64,000 nucleotides of DNA. Source: Nocardioides ochotonae. GTDB taxonomy: Bacteria; Actinomycetota; Actinomycetes; Propionibacteriales; Nocardioidaceae. Shown here in pieces: positions 1 to 11,022 of the stretch (the stretch's first letter is position 1; each line of letters opens with the position of its first letter). The DNA lies in contig NZ_CP061769.1 in the NCBI RefSeq assembly GCF_011420305.2, forward strand, positions 1,599,001 to 1,663,000. Direction: 5' to 3'. The position numbers were made by a program, and so were the translations under genes. The notes beneath the pieces were generated by a model. That model was not told the DNA's origin. It saw nothing but the letters and a program-made list of their open reading frames with translations, and searched no databases.

Positions 1-48
1 ATCGTGCAGGGCGCCTACGAGGTGGACGTCGAGACGCTCGACGCCTGA
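1..48 (+). CDS. C-terminal end of an unidentified protein (partial)
   Basis: The first 48 bases read as 15 codons followed by TGA in plus frame 1 (IVQGAYEVDVETLDA). The gene starts upstream of the window. The fragment is too short to assign a family. It converges on the minus-strand carbonic anhydrase, with a strong hairpin between the two. It is called coding because the frame is open to the edge and the stop lies just before the hairpin. Confidence 0.5.
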   Translation: MVQGAYEVDVETLDA

Positions 49-95
49 CGGGCTGGCCCCGGGGTCGGTGGCCCGGGTGTGCGCGTAACTCGGCG

Positions 96-141
96 ATTGC
101 TGGGAAAAGCACCGGCCTTGAGAGGTGCTCTTCCCAGCAAT
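96..141. terminator. Bidirectional intergenic hairpin, likely terminator
   Basis: An 18-base arm at 96-113 (attgctgggaaaagcacc) pairs with 124-141 with one mismatch, around a 10-base loop. The arms are unusually A/T-rich for this genome. The hairpin lies between a plus-strand gene ending at 48 and a minus-strand gene ending at 193, so it can end transcripts from both sides. There is no clear T-run, which is common in actinobacterial terminators. Confidence 0.6.
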
Positions 142-192
142 TGCGCGATCGTGTGCGCACCCCCCCGGGCGGGGAGGAAGTGCCCGAGGGGC

Positions 193-696
193 TCAGACGA
201 TCTGGTCGAGGAGCCCGGTGTCGACGTCGTAGATGAACCCGCCCACGAGGACGCGCTCGGGGATCAGCGGGTGGCTGCGGACCTTGCGGACGTCCATCTC
301 CAGGGTGCGGCGCTGGTCCTCGACCACGTGGAAGCGGTGCCAGGTGGCGTCGGTGCCGGCGGACTCGGAGACGCGCGCGGCGATCTCCTCCTCGGAGTTC
401 GAGGCGACGGCGCAGCGGGTGTGGGGGACCACGAGCACGCGCTGCACGTTCAGCAGGTGTGCGCCCAGGACGATGGCCTCCATCGCAGCCTCGGTCACGC
501 GGCCGCCGGGGTTGCGGAAGATCTTGGCGTCGCCCGGCTCGAGGCCGAGCATCCCGAGGGGGTCGATGCGCGAGTCCATGCAGGTGACGATGGCGATCCC
601 GGCCTTCGCGATGCCGTCGAAGCCGCTGTAGCGGAAGTCCGAGGCGAAGTCACGGTTCGCAGCGAGCAGGTCAGCGAATTCGTTGTCGTTGTCCAC
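193..696 (-). CDS. Beta-carbonic anhydrase
   Basis: Interconverts CO2 and bicarbonate in the cytoplasm. The beta-class zinc site is visible: Cys and Asp/Arg dyad in IVTCMDSRIDP and the His/Cys pair in VVPHTRCAVAS. The central stretch KIFRNPGGRVTEAAMEAIVLG is typical of the family. At about 167 residues it has the size of the short actinobacterial type (Rv1284-like). The GTG at 696 gives MDNDNEFADLL; a TTG three codons upstream (705) is an alternative, and neither has a convincing ribosome site. It follows the MFS exporter gene by about 20 bases and is probably the last gene of the parC-lprG-MFS operon. Confidence 0.9.
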   Translation of the reverse strand: MDNDNEFADLLAANRDFASDFRYSGFDGIAKAGIAIVTCMDSRIDPLGMLGLEPGDAKIFRNPGGRVTEAAMEAIVLGAHLLNVQRVLVVPHTRCAVASNSEEEIAARVSESAGTDATWHRFHVVEDQRRTLEMDVRKVRSHPLIPERVLVGGFIYDVDTGLLDQIV

Positions 697-717
697 GATG
701 AGCAAGATATCGGGAGC

Positions 718-2487
718 TCAGCCCGCCGAACGCAGCAGGTCGCTGGGCGGAAGCGCCCGCGTCGCGGCGCCGCGGAACAGCGCCAGGGCGAGCACAGCCG
801 CGACCACGGCGCACCCCGCCGCGCCCAGGAACACCGTCTGCTCCTGGGCCACCCCGGCCTCGCGCAGCAGGTCGGAGTACGCCGGGCACCGGCTGGCGCC
901 CTCGCAGACCTCGCGGACCGTAGGGAGGTCGCCGTGTTCGGCGTAGTAGGCGCGCAGTCCGAGCGTGGTCAGCGCCGAGATGCCGACGAGCATGCCGACC
1001 ATCCGGGCCACCACGACCAGCGCGCTGGCCACCCCGTGCACCGCCTGGGCGGTGCTCGCCAGGACGGCGGCGTTCACCGGTGCCAGCGCCAGGCCGAACC
1101 CGAGCCCGGTCAGCACCAGCGGCACGTTGGCGGACAGGTGCTCGAGCGCGTCGGCCTCCCAGGTGCTCATCCAGCCGAAGCCGACCGCGGCCAGGCCCAT
1201 CCCCGCGGCGGTCACGACGCCGGCGCTCACCCGGCGGGTCAGGAACCCGCCGAGGACGGCGCCGACCGGCAGCGCCACCAGGAACCGCACCAATACGAGC
1301 GCGGCGAGCAGCTGGGAGTCGCGGTGCACCGTCGAGCGGGCGAACAGCGGGATGTCGATGAGCGCCGCGATCAGGGCTGCGCCCACGAAGAAGCTCACCA
1401 CCACCGCGCCCCAGGCCGGTACGGCGCGCAGCGCGCCACGCGGCACGATCGGGTCCGCGGCGCGGCGTACGTGCCAGACGAAGGCGCCGGCGGCGAGCGC
1501 GGCGCCGAGCAGGTACCACAGCCCCTGGTCGGAGAAGACCTCGATCCTGGGGTCGGCGGTGGCGAAGGCGAGCACCACCCCGCCCAGCGCGACGGAGAGG
1601 TACAGCGCTCCGACCAGATCGGCCTCCCGGGCGCTGCGGGCCCAGCCGCGCAGGTCCACGAGCGGCCGGCGTGCGGTGAGGCAGCGCGCGACCAGCAGCA
1701 CGAGCGCCGCGATCGCGACCAGCCCGACCGGGGTCAGCCAGCGGCCGCTGCCGACGACCGGGATGAACAGCTGTCCCCAGGTCAGGTCGCGCAGCAGCGG
1801 CGGCGGCAGGGTGAACACGAGCCCCGCGCTGAGCAGCAGCACCAGGGCCAGTCCCAGCCCCGGCCAGTCGAAGCGGGCCCGCGGGGAGTCGGTGAATGCG
1901 GGTCCGTCGGCCGTGGAGCGGGCGCCGCGAGCCGCGGCCCGGACGGCGAGGGCGAGCACGACGCCCACCAGCAGGTTGACCGCGAAGATCACCCGCCAGT
2001 CATCGGCGAGCGCCATCACCACGGCGCCGAACAGCGGTCCCAGCACGCTGCCGATCTCCTGCACGGCCGAGACCACACCGAGCGGCACCCCGCGGCGGTG
2101 GGCGGGGTAGAGGTCCGCCACCAGCGCCAGCGTCGCGGGCACCAGCCCGCCGCCGCCCACGCCCTGGAGGAACCGGCCGCCCACCATCGAGGTCATGTCG
2201 TAGGCGAAGGTGGTGATCAGCGAACCGATGGCGAAGAGCACCAGCGCCGCGACCAGCACCGGCACCCGGCCGCGCAGGTCGGCGATCCGCCCGATCAGCG
2301 GGAGCATCGCGACGTACCCGAGCAGGAAGCCGGACACGATCGGCGCCGAGCGCTGGAGCTCCTCCGGCGAGATCCCGACCGACCCGCTCATCTCCGGCAG
2401 CACCAGGACCACGACGTAGGTGTCGGCGGCGGCGAAGGCCACCGCGACCGAGGCGAGCGCGAGGAGGAGGCGTGGGCTGCTCAGCAC
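718..2487 (-). CDS. MFS exporter of the P55 (Rv1410c) type
   Basis: Multidrug/lipid-type major facilitator with about 14 predicted membrane segments over 589 residues. The motif A region reads GRIADLRGR after the second helix, and GGRFLQGVGGGGLVPATLA follows in the 12/14-TM drug-exporter style. It is somewhat longer than mycobacterial P55. It starts at GTG 2487 and lies directly downstream of an LprG-like lipoprotein gene. The lprG-P55 pair is a known mycobacterial two-gene unit in which lipoprotein and exporter move triacylglycerides and related lipids to the envelope. The neighbourhood is stronger evidence for that role than the protein alone; generic drug efflux remains possible. Confidence 0.8.
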   Translation of the reverse strand: MLSSPRLLLALASVAVAFAAADTYVVVLVLPEMSGSVGISPEELQRSAPIVSGFLLGYVAMLPLIGRIADLRGRVPVLVAALVLFAIGSLITTFAYDMTSMVGGRFLQGVGGGGLVPATLALVADLYPAHRRGVPLGVVSAVQEIGSVLGPLFGAVVMALADDWRVIFAVNLLVGVVLALAVRAAARGARSTADGPAFTDSPRARFDWPGLGLALVLLLSAGLVFTLPPPLLRDLTWGQLFIPVVGSGRWLTPVGLVAIAALVLLVARCLTARRPLVDLRGWARSAREADLVGALYLSVALGGVVLAFATADPRIEVFSDQGLWYLLGAALAAGAFVWHVRRAADPIVPRGALRAVPAWGAVVVSFFVGAALIAALIDIPLFARSTVHRDSQLLAALVLVRFLVALPVGAVLGGFLTRRVSAGVVTAAGMGLAAVGFGWMSTWEADALEHLSANVPLVLTGLGFGLALAPVNAAVLASTAQAVHGVASALVVVARMVGMLVGISALTTLGLRAYYAEHGDLPTVREVCEGASRCPAYSDLLREAGVAQEQTVFLGAAGCAVVAAVLALALFRGAATRALPPSDLLRSAG

Positions 2488-2527
2488 CCGGGGCCTCCGG
2501 CCTCCGAGTGCTGCCGGCAGACGGGGG

Positions 2528-3229
2528 TCACGGGGCGGTGATGTCCTGGCTGGTGCCGTAGTCGCTGAACCCGATCGTGTAGGTCATCGACTCCGAGTCG
2601 GGGTAGAAGACCCCGGTCAGCACCATCTCGCGCAGCTCGCCGTCGTCGGAGACGGTGTACGTCGCGTCGAAGTCGCCCGACGCGCTCGCGATGAAGTTCT
2701 CCACCGCGGAGCCGGGCAGGGTGCCGGTGTACTCGGTCAGCACGTCGCGGTTGTCGGTCCCGCCGCGGACCTGCTCGCCCTGCTCGAGGTCGGTGGTGGC
2801 CGGTAGCAGCGAGGAGAAGCCGGTCTCGGGGCTCATCAGCGCGGCCGGGTCGGGCGCGCCGTACTCGCCGGGGTCGATGTCGGACCAGCCGGTGCTCAGC
2901 GGGAGCTGGGCGTAGACCACGTCGTCGACCGCGACGATCGGCACGTCGGGCTCGAACCCGGCGTAGCGGACCTTGATGGTCCCCTCGAACGCCGGCGCAG
3001 GCGTGCCGACGCCCTCGGCGCCGATCAGGCCCTCCAGCCCCTCGGGGAGGTCGTCGGTGTGCAGGGTGATCCGCACGCCACTGGTCTCGTCGAAGGTCTC
3101 CTTGGCCTCGGCCAGGACCTCCTCGGGCGAGGAGTCCCCGCCGGAGCCGTCGTCGCCGGAGCACGCGCTCGCGGTCAGGGCCAGGACGAGCGCGGCGACG
3201 AGAGCAGGGGCGCGGAGGGATCGGCGCAT
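2528..3229 (-). CDS. LprG/LppX-family lipoprotein
   Basis: Predicted cell-surface lipoprotein of 233 residues. The ATG at 3229 gives a short basic N-terminus, a hydrophobic stretch and a lipobox ending ALTASAC, so Cys is the lipidation site after signal peptidase II cleavage. Longer in-frame starts would run into the parC gene and spoil the signal peptide. The mature part (VRITLHTDDLPEGLEGL and later YTGTLPGSAVENFI) follows the LppX/LprAFG pattern, a half-barrel that binds acylated lipids. The gene sits 4 bases after parC and 40 bases before the P55-like MFS gene, supporting a shared lipid-transport function. Confidence 0.82.
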   Translation of the reverse strand: MRRSLRAPALVAALVLALTASACSGDDGSGGDSSPEEVLAEAKETFDETSGVRITLHTDDLPEGLEGLIGAEGVGTPAPAFEGTIKVRYAGFEPDVPIVAVDDVVYAQLPLSTGWSDIDPGEYGAPDPAALMSPETGFSSLLPATTDLEQGEQVRGGTDNRDVLTEYTGTLPGSAVENFIASASGDFDATYTVSDDGELREMVLTGVFYPDSESMTYTIGFSDYGTSQDITAP

Positions 3230-3233
3230 GCGC

Positions 3234-5753
<2,520 letters not shown>

Positions 5754-5850
5754 GCGGCCCATTGTCCCCGGTGAGTGCGCGCAGCGTGCTCGTGGCTCGC
5801 CGGTGAGCAGCAGCGACCTGATCACCACGGGTGGCGGTACATTCGCCCCT

Positions 5851-8556
5851 GTGACCGAGCAGGACGACGTGCCCCACGCCCCGGCCCACTGGGAGGCCGA
5901 CGTCCTCCTGCGGGACGGGCGCACCGCCCACATCCGTCCGATCGGTCCCGACGACGCCGATCTGCTGGTCGACTTCTACGACAAGCGGGTCTCCGACCAG
6001 TCGAAGTACTACCGATTCTTCTCACCGATGCCGCACCTCTCCGAGCGCGACGTCCGGCGCTTCACCCACGTCGACCACGTCGACCGGGTGGCCTTCGTGC
6101 TGACCCTGTCGGGCCAGATGATCGCGGTCGGCCGCTTCGACGTGGTCCGCCCCGGCGAGGCCGAGGTCGCGTTCCTGGTCGAGGACCGCCACCAGGGCCG
6201 CGGCATCGCCCAGGTCCTGCTCGAGCACCTCGCCCAGGCCGCCCGCGAGCGCGGCGTGGAGAAGTTCGTCGCCGAGGTGCTGCCCGACAACAGCCGGATG
6301 ATCCAGACCTTCCGCGACGCCGGCTATCGGGTCGCCAGCGAGTACGAGGACGGTGTGCTCGCCCTCGAGTTCTCCATCGAGCCCACCGAGACGGCCATCG
6401 GGGTGATGCTCAACCGCGAGCACCAGGCCGAGGCCGCCTCGATCCACCGGTTCGTCAACCCGCGCTCGGTCGCGGTCATCGGCGCCAGCCGGCGCCAGGA
6501 CACCATCGGCCAGGCGCTGGTGCGCAACCTGGTCACCGGCGACTTCACCGGTCGCGTGTACGCCGTGAACCCGAGCGCCGCCGCGGTGTCCGGCCTCCCG
6601 GCGTACAAGAGCGTGATGGAGATCCCCGACGAGGTCGACGTGGCGATCGTCGCGGTGCCGGCCGAGGCGGTGCAGGACGTCGTGCTCGACTGCGCGGCCA
6701 AGGGCATCCACGGCCTGGTCGTGATCTCGGCGGGCTTCGCCGAGACCGGCGAGGAGGGCCGTCAGCGCCAGCGCCGCCTGGTGGGGCTCTCGCGTTCCTA
6801 CGGCCTGCGCCTCATCGGCCCCAACGCGCTCGGCATCATCAACACCGACCCCAACGTCTCGATCAACGCCTCGCTGTCGCCGCTGATGCCGCCGCGCGGT
6901 CGCGCCGGGTTCTTCTGCCAGTCCGGCGCGCTGGGCTCGGCGATCCTGGAGAAGGTCAACAACCGTGGTCTGGGCCTCTCGACCTTCGTGAGCGCGGGCA
7001 ACCGCGCCGACGTCTCCGGCAACGACCTCCTGCAGTACTGGGAGGAGGACGACACCACCGAGGTCGTGCTGCTCTACCTGGAGTCGATCGGCAACCCGCG
7101 CAAGTTCTCCCGGATCGCGCGCCGGGTCTCGCTGCGCAAGCCGATCATCGCGGTGCGCTCGGGTCGTACGACGCAGGGCGTGCCGATGGGCCACACGGTG
7201 CGCCGCATCGCCGCGCCCCCGCAGGCCGTCGACGCGATGTTCCGCCAGGCCGGCGTGATCCAGGTGGAGTCGCTGGAGGAGATGTTCGACGTCGCCCAGC
7301 TGGTGGCCCACCAGCCGCTGCCGCGCGGTCGCCGGGTTGCGATCGTCGGCAACTCCGACGCCCTCGGCCTGCTGGCCGCCGACGCCGCGGCCGCCGTCGG
7401 CCTGGTGGTCAACCGGTCGGTGGCGCTGAGCGCCGAGCCGAGCGCCGAGGAGTTCGAGGACGCCCTCGACGAGGCGATCGACGACCCCGAGGTCGACGCG
7501 GTGATCGCTGTCTACATCCCGCCCCTCAACATCTCCGGCGAGGGCGTGGCCAACGTGCTGGCCGCCGTCGGTGAGCAGTCCGACAAGCCCCTCGTCTCCT
7601 CCTTCCTCGGCGCCGAGGGCGTCCCCGAGCTGCTGCGCGTGCCCGACGTCGCGGGCTCGACCGCGGGCCGTGGCTCGGTCCCGTCGTACCCCGCCGTCGA
7701 GGCCGCGGTCCGCGCGCTGGCCCACGTCGTCGACTACGCCCTGTGGCTGCGCACCCCCGAGGGCCCGGCGCCCGTCGACGACGAGGTGGACCGCCCGGCC
7801 GCCAAGCGGCTGGTCAACCAGGTGCTGCACCGCCACCCCGACGGCACCGACCTCGCCCAGCCCGAGCTCACCGAGCTGCTCGGCGCCTACGGCGTGCAGC
7901 TGTGGAGCAGCCGGCCGGTCACCACCCTCGAGGAGGCGCTGTCCGCGGGGGAGGACCTGGAGTGGGACGTGGTGCTCAAGGCCACCGCCGACCACCTGCG
8001 CGAGCGCCCCGACCTGGCGCACGTGTGGCGCAACATCGAAGGCCCCACCGAGATGCGCAGCGCTTGGGCGTCGCTGACCGCGATGATCAGCGACCCCGGC
8101 AAGGCGGGCTTCGTGGTGCAGAAGAACGCCCGCCCCGGCGTGCCCATCGCGATCCGCAGCATCGAGGACCCGCTCTTCGGGCCGGTGGTGTCCTTCGGCA
8201 TCTCGGGACCGCTGATCGAGCTGCTGGCCGACAAGTCCTACCGGATCCCGCCGCTGGGCCCGCACGACGCGGCCAGCATGGTGCGCGAGATCAAGTCCTC
8301 CCCGATGCTCTTCGGCTACCGCGGCAGCGAGGTCGTGGACGTCGAGGAGGTGGAGCGGCTGATCCGCCGGGTCGCGCAGCTGCAGAACGACCTCCCGCAG
8401 GTGCGCGCGCTCGAGCTGTCGCTGGTCCTCGCGGGCGCCCACGGCGCCACCGTGCTGACCGCCGCGGCCCGTGTCGAGCCGGTCGCCGACCCGCGCTCGG
8501 ACTGGTTCGTACGCCGACTCCCGTCGCTGCCCGGCGACACGCTCCCGGCCGGCTGA
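5851..8556 (+). CDS. GNAT acetyltransferase fused to NDP-forming acyl-CoA synthetase (Pat-like)
   Basis: Probable protein lysine acetyltransferase of 901 residues, starting at GTG 5851. Residues about 10-180 are a GNAT domain with the acetyl-CoA loop [15 protein letters not shown]. Then come a CoA-binding Rossmann domain ([16 protein letters not shown]), succinyl-CoA-ligase-like domains, and an ATP-grasp region from about 680. Acetyl-CoA-synthetase/GNAT fusions of this kind (bacterial Pat) acetylate and switch off acetyl-CoA synthetases. In enteric Pat the GNAT domain is C-terminal; here it is N-terminal. A His in PMGHTVRR lies near where the ligase phospho-His would be, so residual ligase activity cannot be excluded. 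The gene is divergent from parC. Confidence 0.85.
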   Translation: MTEQDDVPHAPAHWEADVLLRDGRTAHIRPIGPDDADLLVDFYDKRVSDQSKYYRFFSPMPHLSERDVRRFTHVDHVDRVAFVLTLSGQMIAVGRFDVVRPGEAEVAFLVEDRHQGRGIAQVLLEHLAQAARERGVEKFVAEVLPDNSRMIQTFRDAGYRVASEYEDGVLALEFSIEPTETAIGVMLNREHQAEAASIHRFVNPRSVAVIGASRRQDTIGQALVRNLVTGDFTGRVYAVNPSAAAVSGLPAYKSVMEIPDEVDVAIVAVPAEAVQDVVLDCAAKGIHGLVVISAGFAETGEEGRQRQRRLVGLSRSYGLRLIGPNALGIINTDPNVSINASLSPLMPPRGRAGFFCQSGALGSAILEKVNNRGLGLSTFVSAGNRADVSGNDLLQYWEEDDTTEVVLLYLESIGNPRKFSRIARRVSLRKPIIAVRSGRTTQGVPMGHTVRRIAAPPQAVDAMFRQAGVIQVESLEEMFDVAQLVAHQPLPRGRRVAIVGNSDALGLLAADAAAAVGLVVNRSVALSAEPSAEEFEDALDEAIDDPEVDAVIAVYIPPLNISGEGVANVLAAVGEQSDKPLVSSFLGAEGVPELLRVPDVAGSTAGRGSVPSYPAVEAAVRALAHVVDYALWLRTPEGPAPVDDEVDRPAAKRLVNQVLHRHPDGTDLAQPELTELLGAYGVQLWSSRPVTTLEEALSAGEDLEWDVVLKATADHLRERPDLAHVWRNIEGPTEMRSAWASLTAMISDPGKAGFVVQKNARPGVPIAIRSIEDPLFGPVVSFGISGPLIELLADKSYRIPPLGPHDAASMVREIKSSPMLFGYRGSEVVDVEEVERLIRRVAQLQNDLPQVRALELSLVLAGAHGATVLTAAARVEPVADPRSDWFVRRLPSLPGDTLPAG

Positions 8557-8611
8557 GCCAGCTCCGCCGACCGGCACACGCGGCGCAGTGGTTGCGTGAC
8601 ACACTTCTCCC

Positions 8612-9196
8612 ATGCGTAGCAGGACCGACGACCGTGATCGCACGGTGGAGCTGAGGGCGGCCATCGACCGCACCGGGTACTACCCCGAGGTCGTGGCCGA
8701 CGGGGTCGACGCCGCGGTGGCGGGGGAGCCTGTGGTGGCGTACTTCGTGCACCACGAGCCGACCTTCGACCACGACGAGGTGCGCCGTCACCTCAGCGTG
8801 GTGGTGCTGACCCCGACCCGGCTGGTGCTCGCGCACACCGACGAGCACGCCGGCGACGACCTGCTGCCCGAGCCCTACACCTCCACCTCGACCGAGGCGG
8901 TGCGCCTCTCGGCCGTGAAGTCGGTGGTGGTGACCCGGATGATCGCGAACCCGACCAGCGGGCCCTCGTTCCCCGCCGAGGCCAACATGACCATCGGCTG
9001 GGGCGGCGTGGGTCGCGTCGACCTCGAGCCCGCGGGCTGCAGCGACCCGCAGTGCGACGCCGACCACGGCTACACCGGTGTGCTCGCCTCCGACGACTTC
9101 TCGATCCGCGTCTCGGCCGCCGCCGACGGACCGGCGGCGGTCGAGCGGCTGCTCGCCTTCGCGGAGTCGCTCTCGGCGCGGACCCACACGGCGTGA
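8612..9196 (+). CDS. DUF5998 family protein
   Basis: Soluble protein of 194 residues with no signal peptide or membrane helix. It begins MRSRTDDRDRTVELRAAID and contains VAYFVHHEPTFDHDEVRRH and VVLTPTRLVLAHTDEHAGDD, which I recognise as the actinobacterial DUF5998 type. A Cys/His/Asp cluster (CSDPQCDADHGY) near the C-terminus could bind a metal. Its stop overlaps the GTG of the next gene by four bases (GTGA), so it is translationally coupled to a predicted phosphatase. Function unknown. Confidence 0.8.
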   Translation: MRSRTDDRDRTVELRAAIDRTGYYPEVVADGVDAAVAGEPVVAYFVHHEPTFDHDEVRRHLSVVVLTPTRLVLAHTDEHAGDDLLPEPYTSTSTEAVRLSAVKSVVVTRMIANPTSGPSFPAEANMTIGWGGVGRVDLEPAGCSDPQCDADHGYTGVLASDDFSIRVSAAADGPAAVERLLAFAESLSARTHTA

Positions 9197-10314
9197 GCTT
9201 CGTCCCGCCCGCCTACGGCCAGCGCTCGCTGGCCGACGTCGTGCCGGCGGTCGGGGTGGCGCTCGGCGCGCGGCTGCCGGACCGGGCCGTGCCCAGTGGC
9301 CTGGTCCTGCCGGACGCCGGGGCGTACGTCGTGTTCCTCATCGACGGCCTCGGCGCCAACCTGCTGAGCCGCTACGCCCACGCCGCGCCGTACCTGTCCT
9401 CGCTGCTCACGCACAGCGAGCCCGGCACCGCGGGGGTCCCGTCGACGACCGCCACCAGCCTCACCTCCCTCGGCACCGGCCTGCCGCCGGGGGCCCACGG
9501 GCTCGTGGGGTTCACCTCCCGGGTGCCCGGCACCGGCAAGCTGCTCAACGCGCTGGCCTGGGACTCCTCGGTCGACCCGGTCGAGTGGCAGCCGCACCCG
9601 ACGGCGTTCGCGTTGCTCCAGGCCCAGGGCGTCTCGGTCACCGTCGTCAACAAGCGCGACTTCGCCGACAGTGGGCTGACACGCGTCGCGCACCGCGGCG
9701 TCGACTTCGTCGGCGCCGACAAGGTCGGCGAGCGGATCGCCGCCGCCGTCACCGCCACCCGGGAGCGGCCCTCGCTCACCTACCTCTACGACGGCGACCT
9801 GGACTGGACCGGTCACCGCTACGGGGTCTCCTCCAGCCAGTGGCTCCAGCAGCTGTCCATCATCGACTCCGAGGTCGAGCAGCTGCGCGACGCGCTGCCG
9901 CACGACATCCGGGTGGTGGTCGTGGCCGACCACGGCATGATCGACTCCCCGCCGCAGAGCCGCATCGACGTCGACGAGCAGCTCGAGCTGCGTGACGGCG
10001 TCGCCCTGCTCGGCGGCGAGGCCCGCTTCCGGCACCTGTACTGCCACAGCGGCGCCGTCGACGACGTCGTCGCGACCTGGACCGACGTCCTGGGGGACCG
10101 CGCCGAGGTGCTGACCCGCGACGACGCCATCCGGCGCGGCTGGTTCGGGCCGGTCCGCGGGCCCGTGCTACCCCGCCTCGGCGACGTCCTGGTCGCCGGG
10201 CGCGGCGACCACGCGATCTTCTCCTCCCACGACTTCGCCTACGAGACGACGCTGGTGGGCCTGCACGGCTCGCTCACGCCCGACGAGATGCTGGTGCCGA
10301 TCCTCGTCGACTGA
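9193..10314 (+). CDS. Alkaline phosphatase superfamily / nucleotide pyrophosphatase-like enzyme
   Basis: Metal-dependent phosphodiesterase/phosphatase family member of 373 residues. The two-metal site is visible: Asp in VVFLIDGLGANLL, the Thr nucleophile in VPSTTATSLTSLGTG, Asp/His in YLYDGDLDWTGHRYG, and Asp-His in VVVADHGMID, with a last His in LVGLHGSLTPDEM. There is no signal peptide, so a cytoplasmic role is likely; the substrate is unknown. The GTG at 9193 overlaps the DUF5998 stop. Its 3' end overlaps the convergent gene at 10274 by about 41 bases. Confidence 0.87.
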   Translation: MSFVPPAYGQRSLADVVPAVGVALGARLPDRAVPSGLVLPDAGAYVVFLIDGLGANLLSRYAHAAPYLSSLLTHSEPGTAGVPSTTATSLTSLGTGLPPGAHGLVGFTSRVPGTGKLLNALAWDSSVDPVEWQPHPTAFALLQAQGVSVTVVNKRDFADSGLTRVAHRGVDFVGADKVGERIAAAVTATRERPSLTYLYDGDLDWTGHRYGVSSSQWLQQLSIIDSEVEQLRDALPHDIRVVVVADHGMIDSPPQSRIDVDEQLELRDGVALLGGEARFRHLYCHSGAVDDVVATWTDVLGDRAEVLTRDDAIRRGWFGPVRGPVLPRLGDVLVAGRGDHAIFSSHDFAYETTLVGLHGSLTPDEMLVPILVD

Positions 10315-10876
10315 GGCTCGAGGGCTGCACCAGTGCGGCACCGACGAGCAGCAGCACGCCCAGGATCACGATGGACGTCGCGGTGAACGGCGGCGCGTCC
10401 GAGGACGGCAGCAGCCAGAGCGGCTCGTAGTCGCCCGCCCCCGTGCAGCGGATCGCGGCGTCGTCGCCGGAGTGGCCGTAGAGGGCGATCGCGGCGACCG
10501 GCACCCCGTCCACGACGCGGGTGCCGAAGGTGGTGAGGTCCTCCGGCTGCGCGGGCAGGTCCAGACCACTCACGGGCACGCAGCCGACCTCCTCGGTGGT
10601 GGGTGTGCGGCGCGGATCGTCCACCTGTGCGTAGAGCACCCAGGGGCTCTGGAAGAAGCGCGTCGAGGGCACCTCCGTCACCGAGTCCGCGGCGAGCTGG
10701 ACGGGCGGCGGCGCGTCCGCGCGCCCGGCGGACAGCCCGAACACGAGCGTTCCCAGCCCCACGACCAGCAGGATCAGGCCCGCGACCTGCCGGCGCCGCC
10801 GGGTGACGGCGGAGTTCTGCAGGCGTCGGGACCTCGCACCCTGCGCGCTGCGCAGGCGCGCGAGCGAGTTCCTCAC
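10274..10876 (-). CDS. Two-helix membrane protein with extracytoplasmic domain, flanking the Tad operon
   Basis: Unrecognised protein of 200 residues. A basic N-terminus precedes a helix (VAGLILLVVGLGTLVFGL). An extracytoplasmic domain of about 100 residues with two Cys follows (EEVGCVPVSG and AAIRCTGAGDY), then a second helix (TSIVILGVLLLVGAALV) and a basic tail. It has the same layout as the gene at 20799-21344: helix, a Glu-x-Gly-Cys segment, a second Cys followed by Thr, then a helix. The two may be diverged paralogues bracketing the core Tad operon. It is divergent from the operon and shares its upstream region. Confidence 0.65.
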   Translation of the reverse strand: MRNSLARLRSAQGARSRRLQNSAVTRRRRQVAGLILLVVGLGTLVFGLSAGRADAPPPVQLAADSVTEVPSTRFFQSPWVLYAQVDDPRRTPTTEEVGCVPVSGLDLPAQPEDLTTFGTRVVDGVPVAAIALYGHSGDDAAIRCTGAGDYEPLWLLPSSDAPPFTATSIVILGVLLLVGAALVQPSSLSRRGSAPASRRA

Positions 10877-10937
10877 TGACCCTCCTCAGGGTGCGGCACG
10901 GGCACGTCCGTGCCGGCGCGGTCGACGGTGGCACGCG

Positions 10938-10961
10938 CGTGAGGAGGATACGTGAGGAGGA
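10938..10961. promoter_or_regulatory. Direct repeat in the Tad operon leader region
   Basis: Two copies of cgtgaggagga at 10938-10948 and 10951-10961 have a 13-base period and lie in the 146-base gap between the divergent genes at 10876 and 11023. This spacing is not a full helical turn, so it may be chance purine-rich sequence. It could instead be a binding site for the LuxR-type regulator encoded in the operon. No clear -35/-10 was assigned. Confidence 0.25.
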
Positions 10962-11022
10962 GACGGTCCGGGCCGTGACGACCGCGACGATTGGCGTGGG
11001 GCAAAGGGGGTAGGAAGCGCCC

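Noticed and set aside
79..2541. Very long plus-strand open frame (820 codons) opposite the MFS and carbonic anhydrase genes
   Set aside because: It is Arg/Gly/His/Gln-rich with no domain, and mirrors the G/C third-position bias of the real minus-strand genes, which have clear families.
6022..8673. 883-codon minus-strand open frame opposite the GNAT/acyl-CoA synthetase gene
   Set aside because: Same kind of artefact; no domain, and the plus-strand protein has clear motifs.
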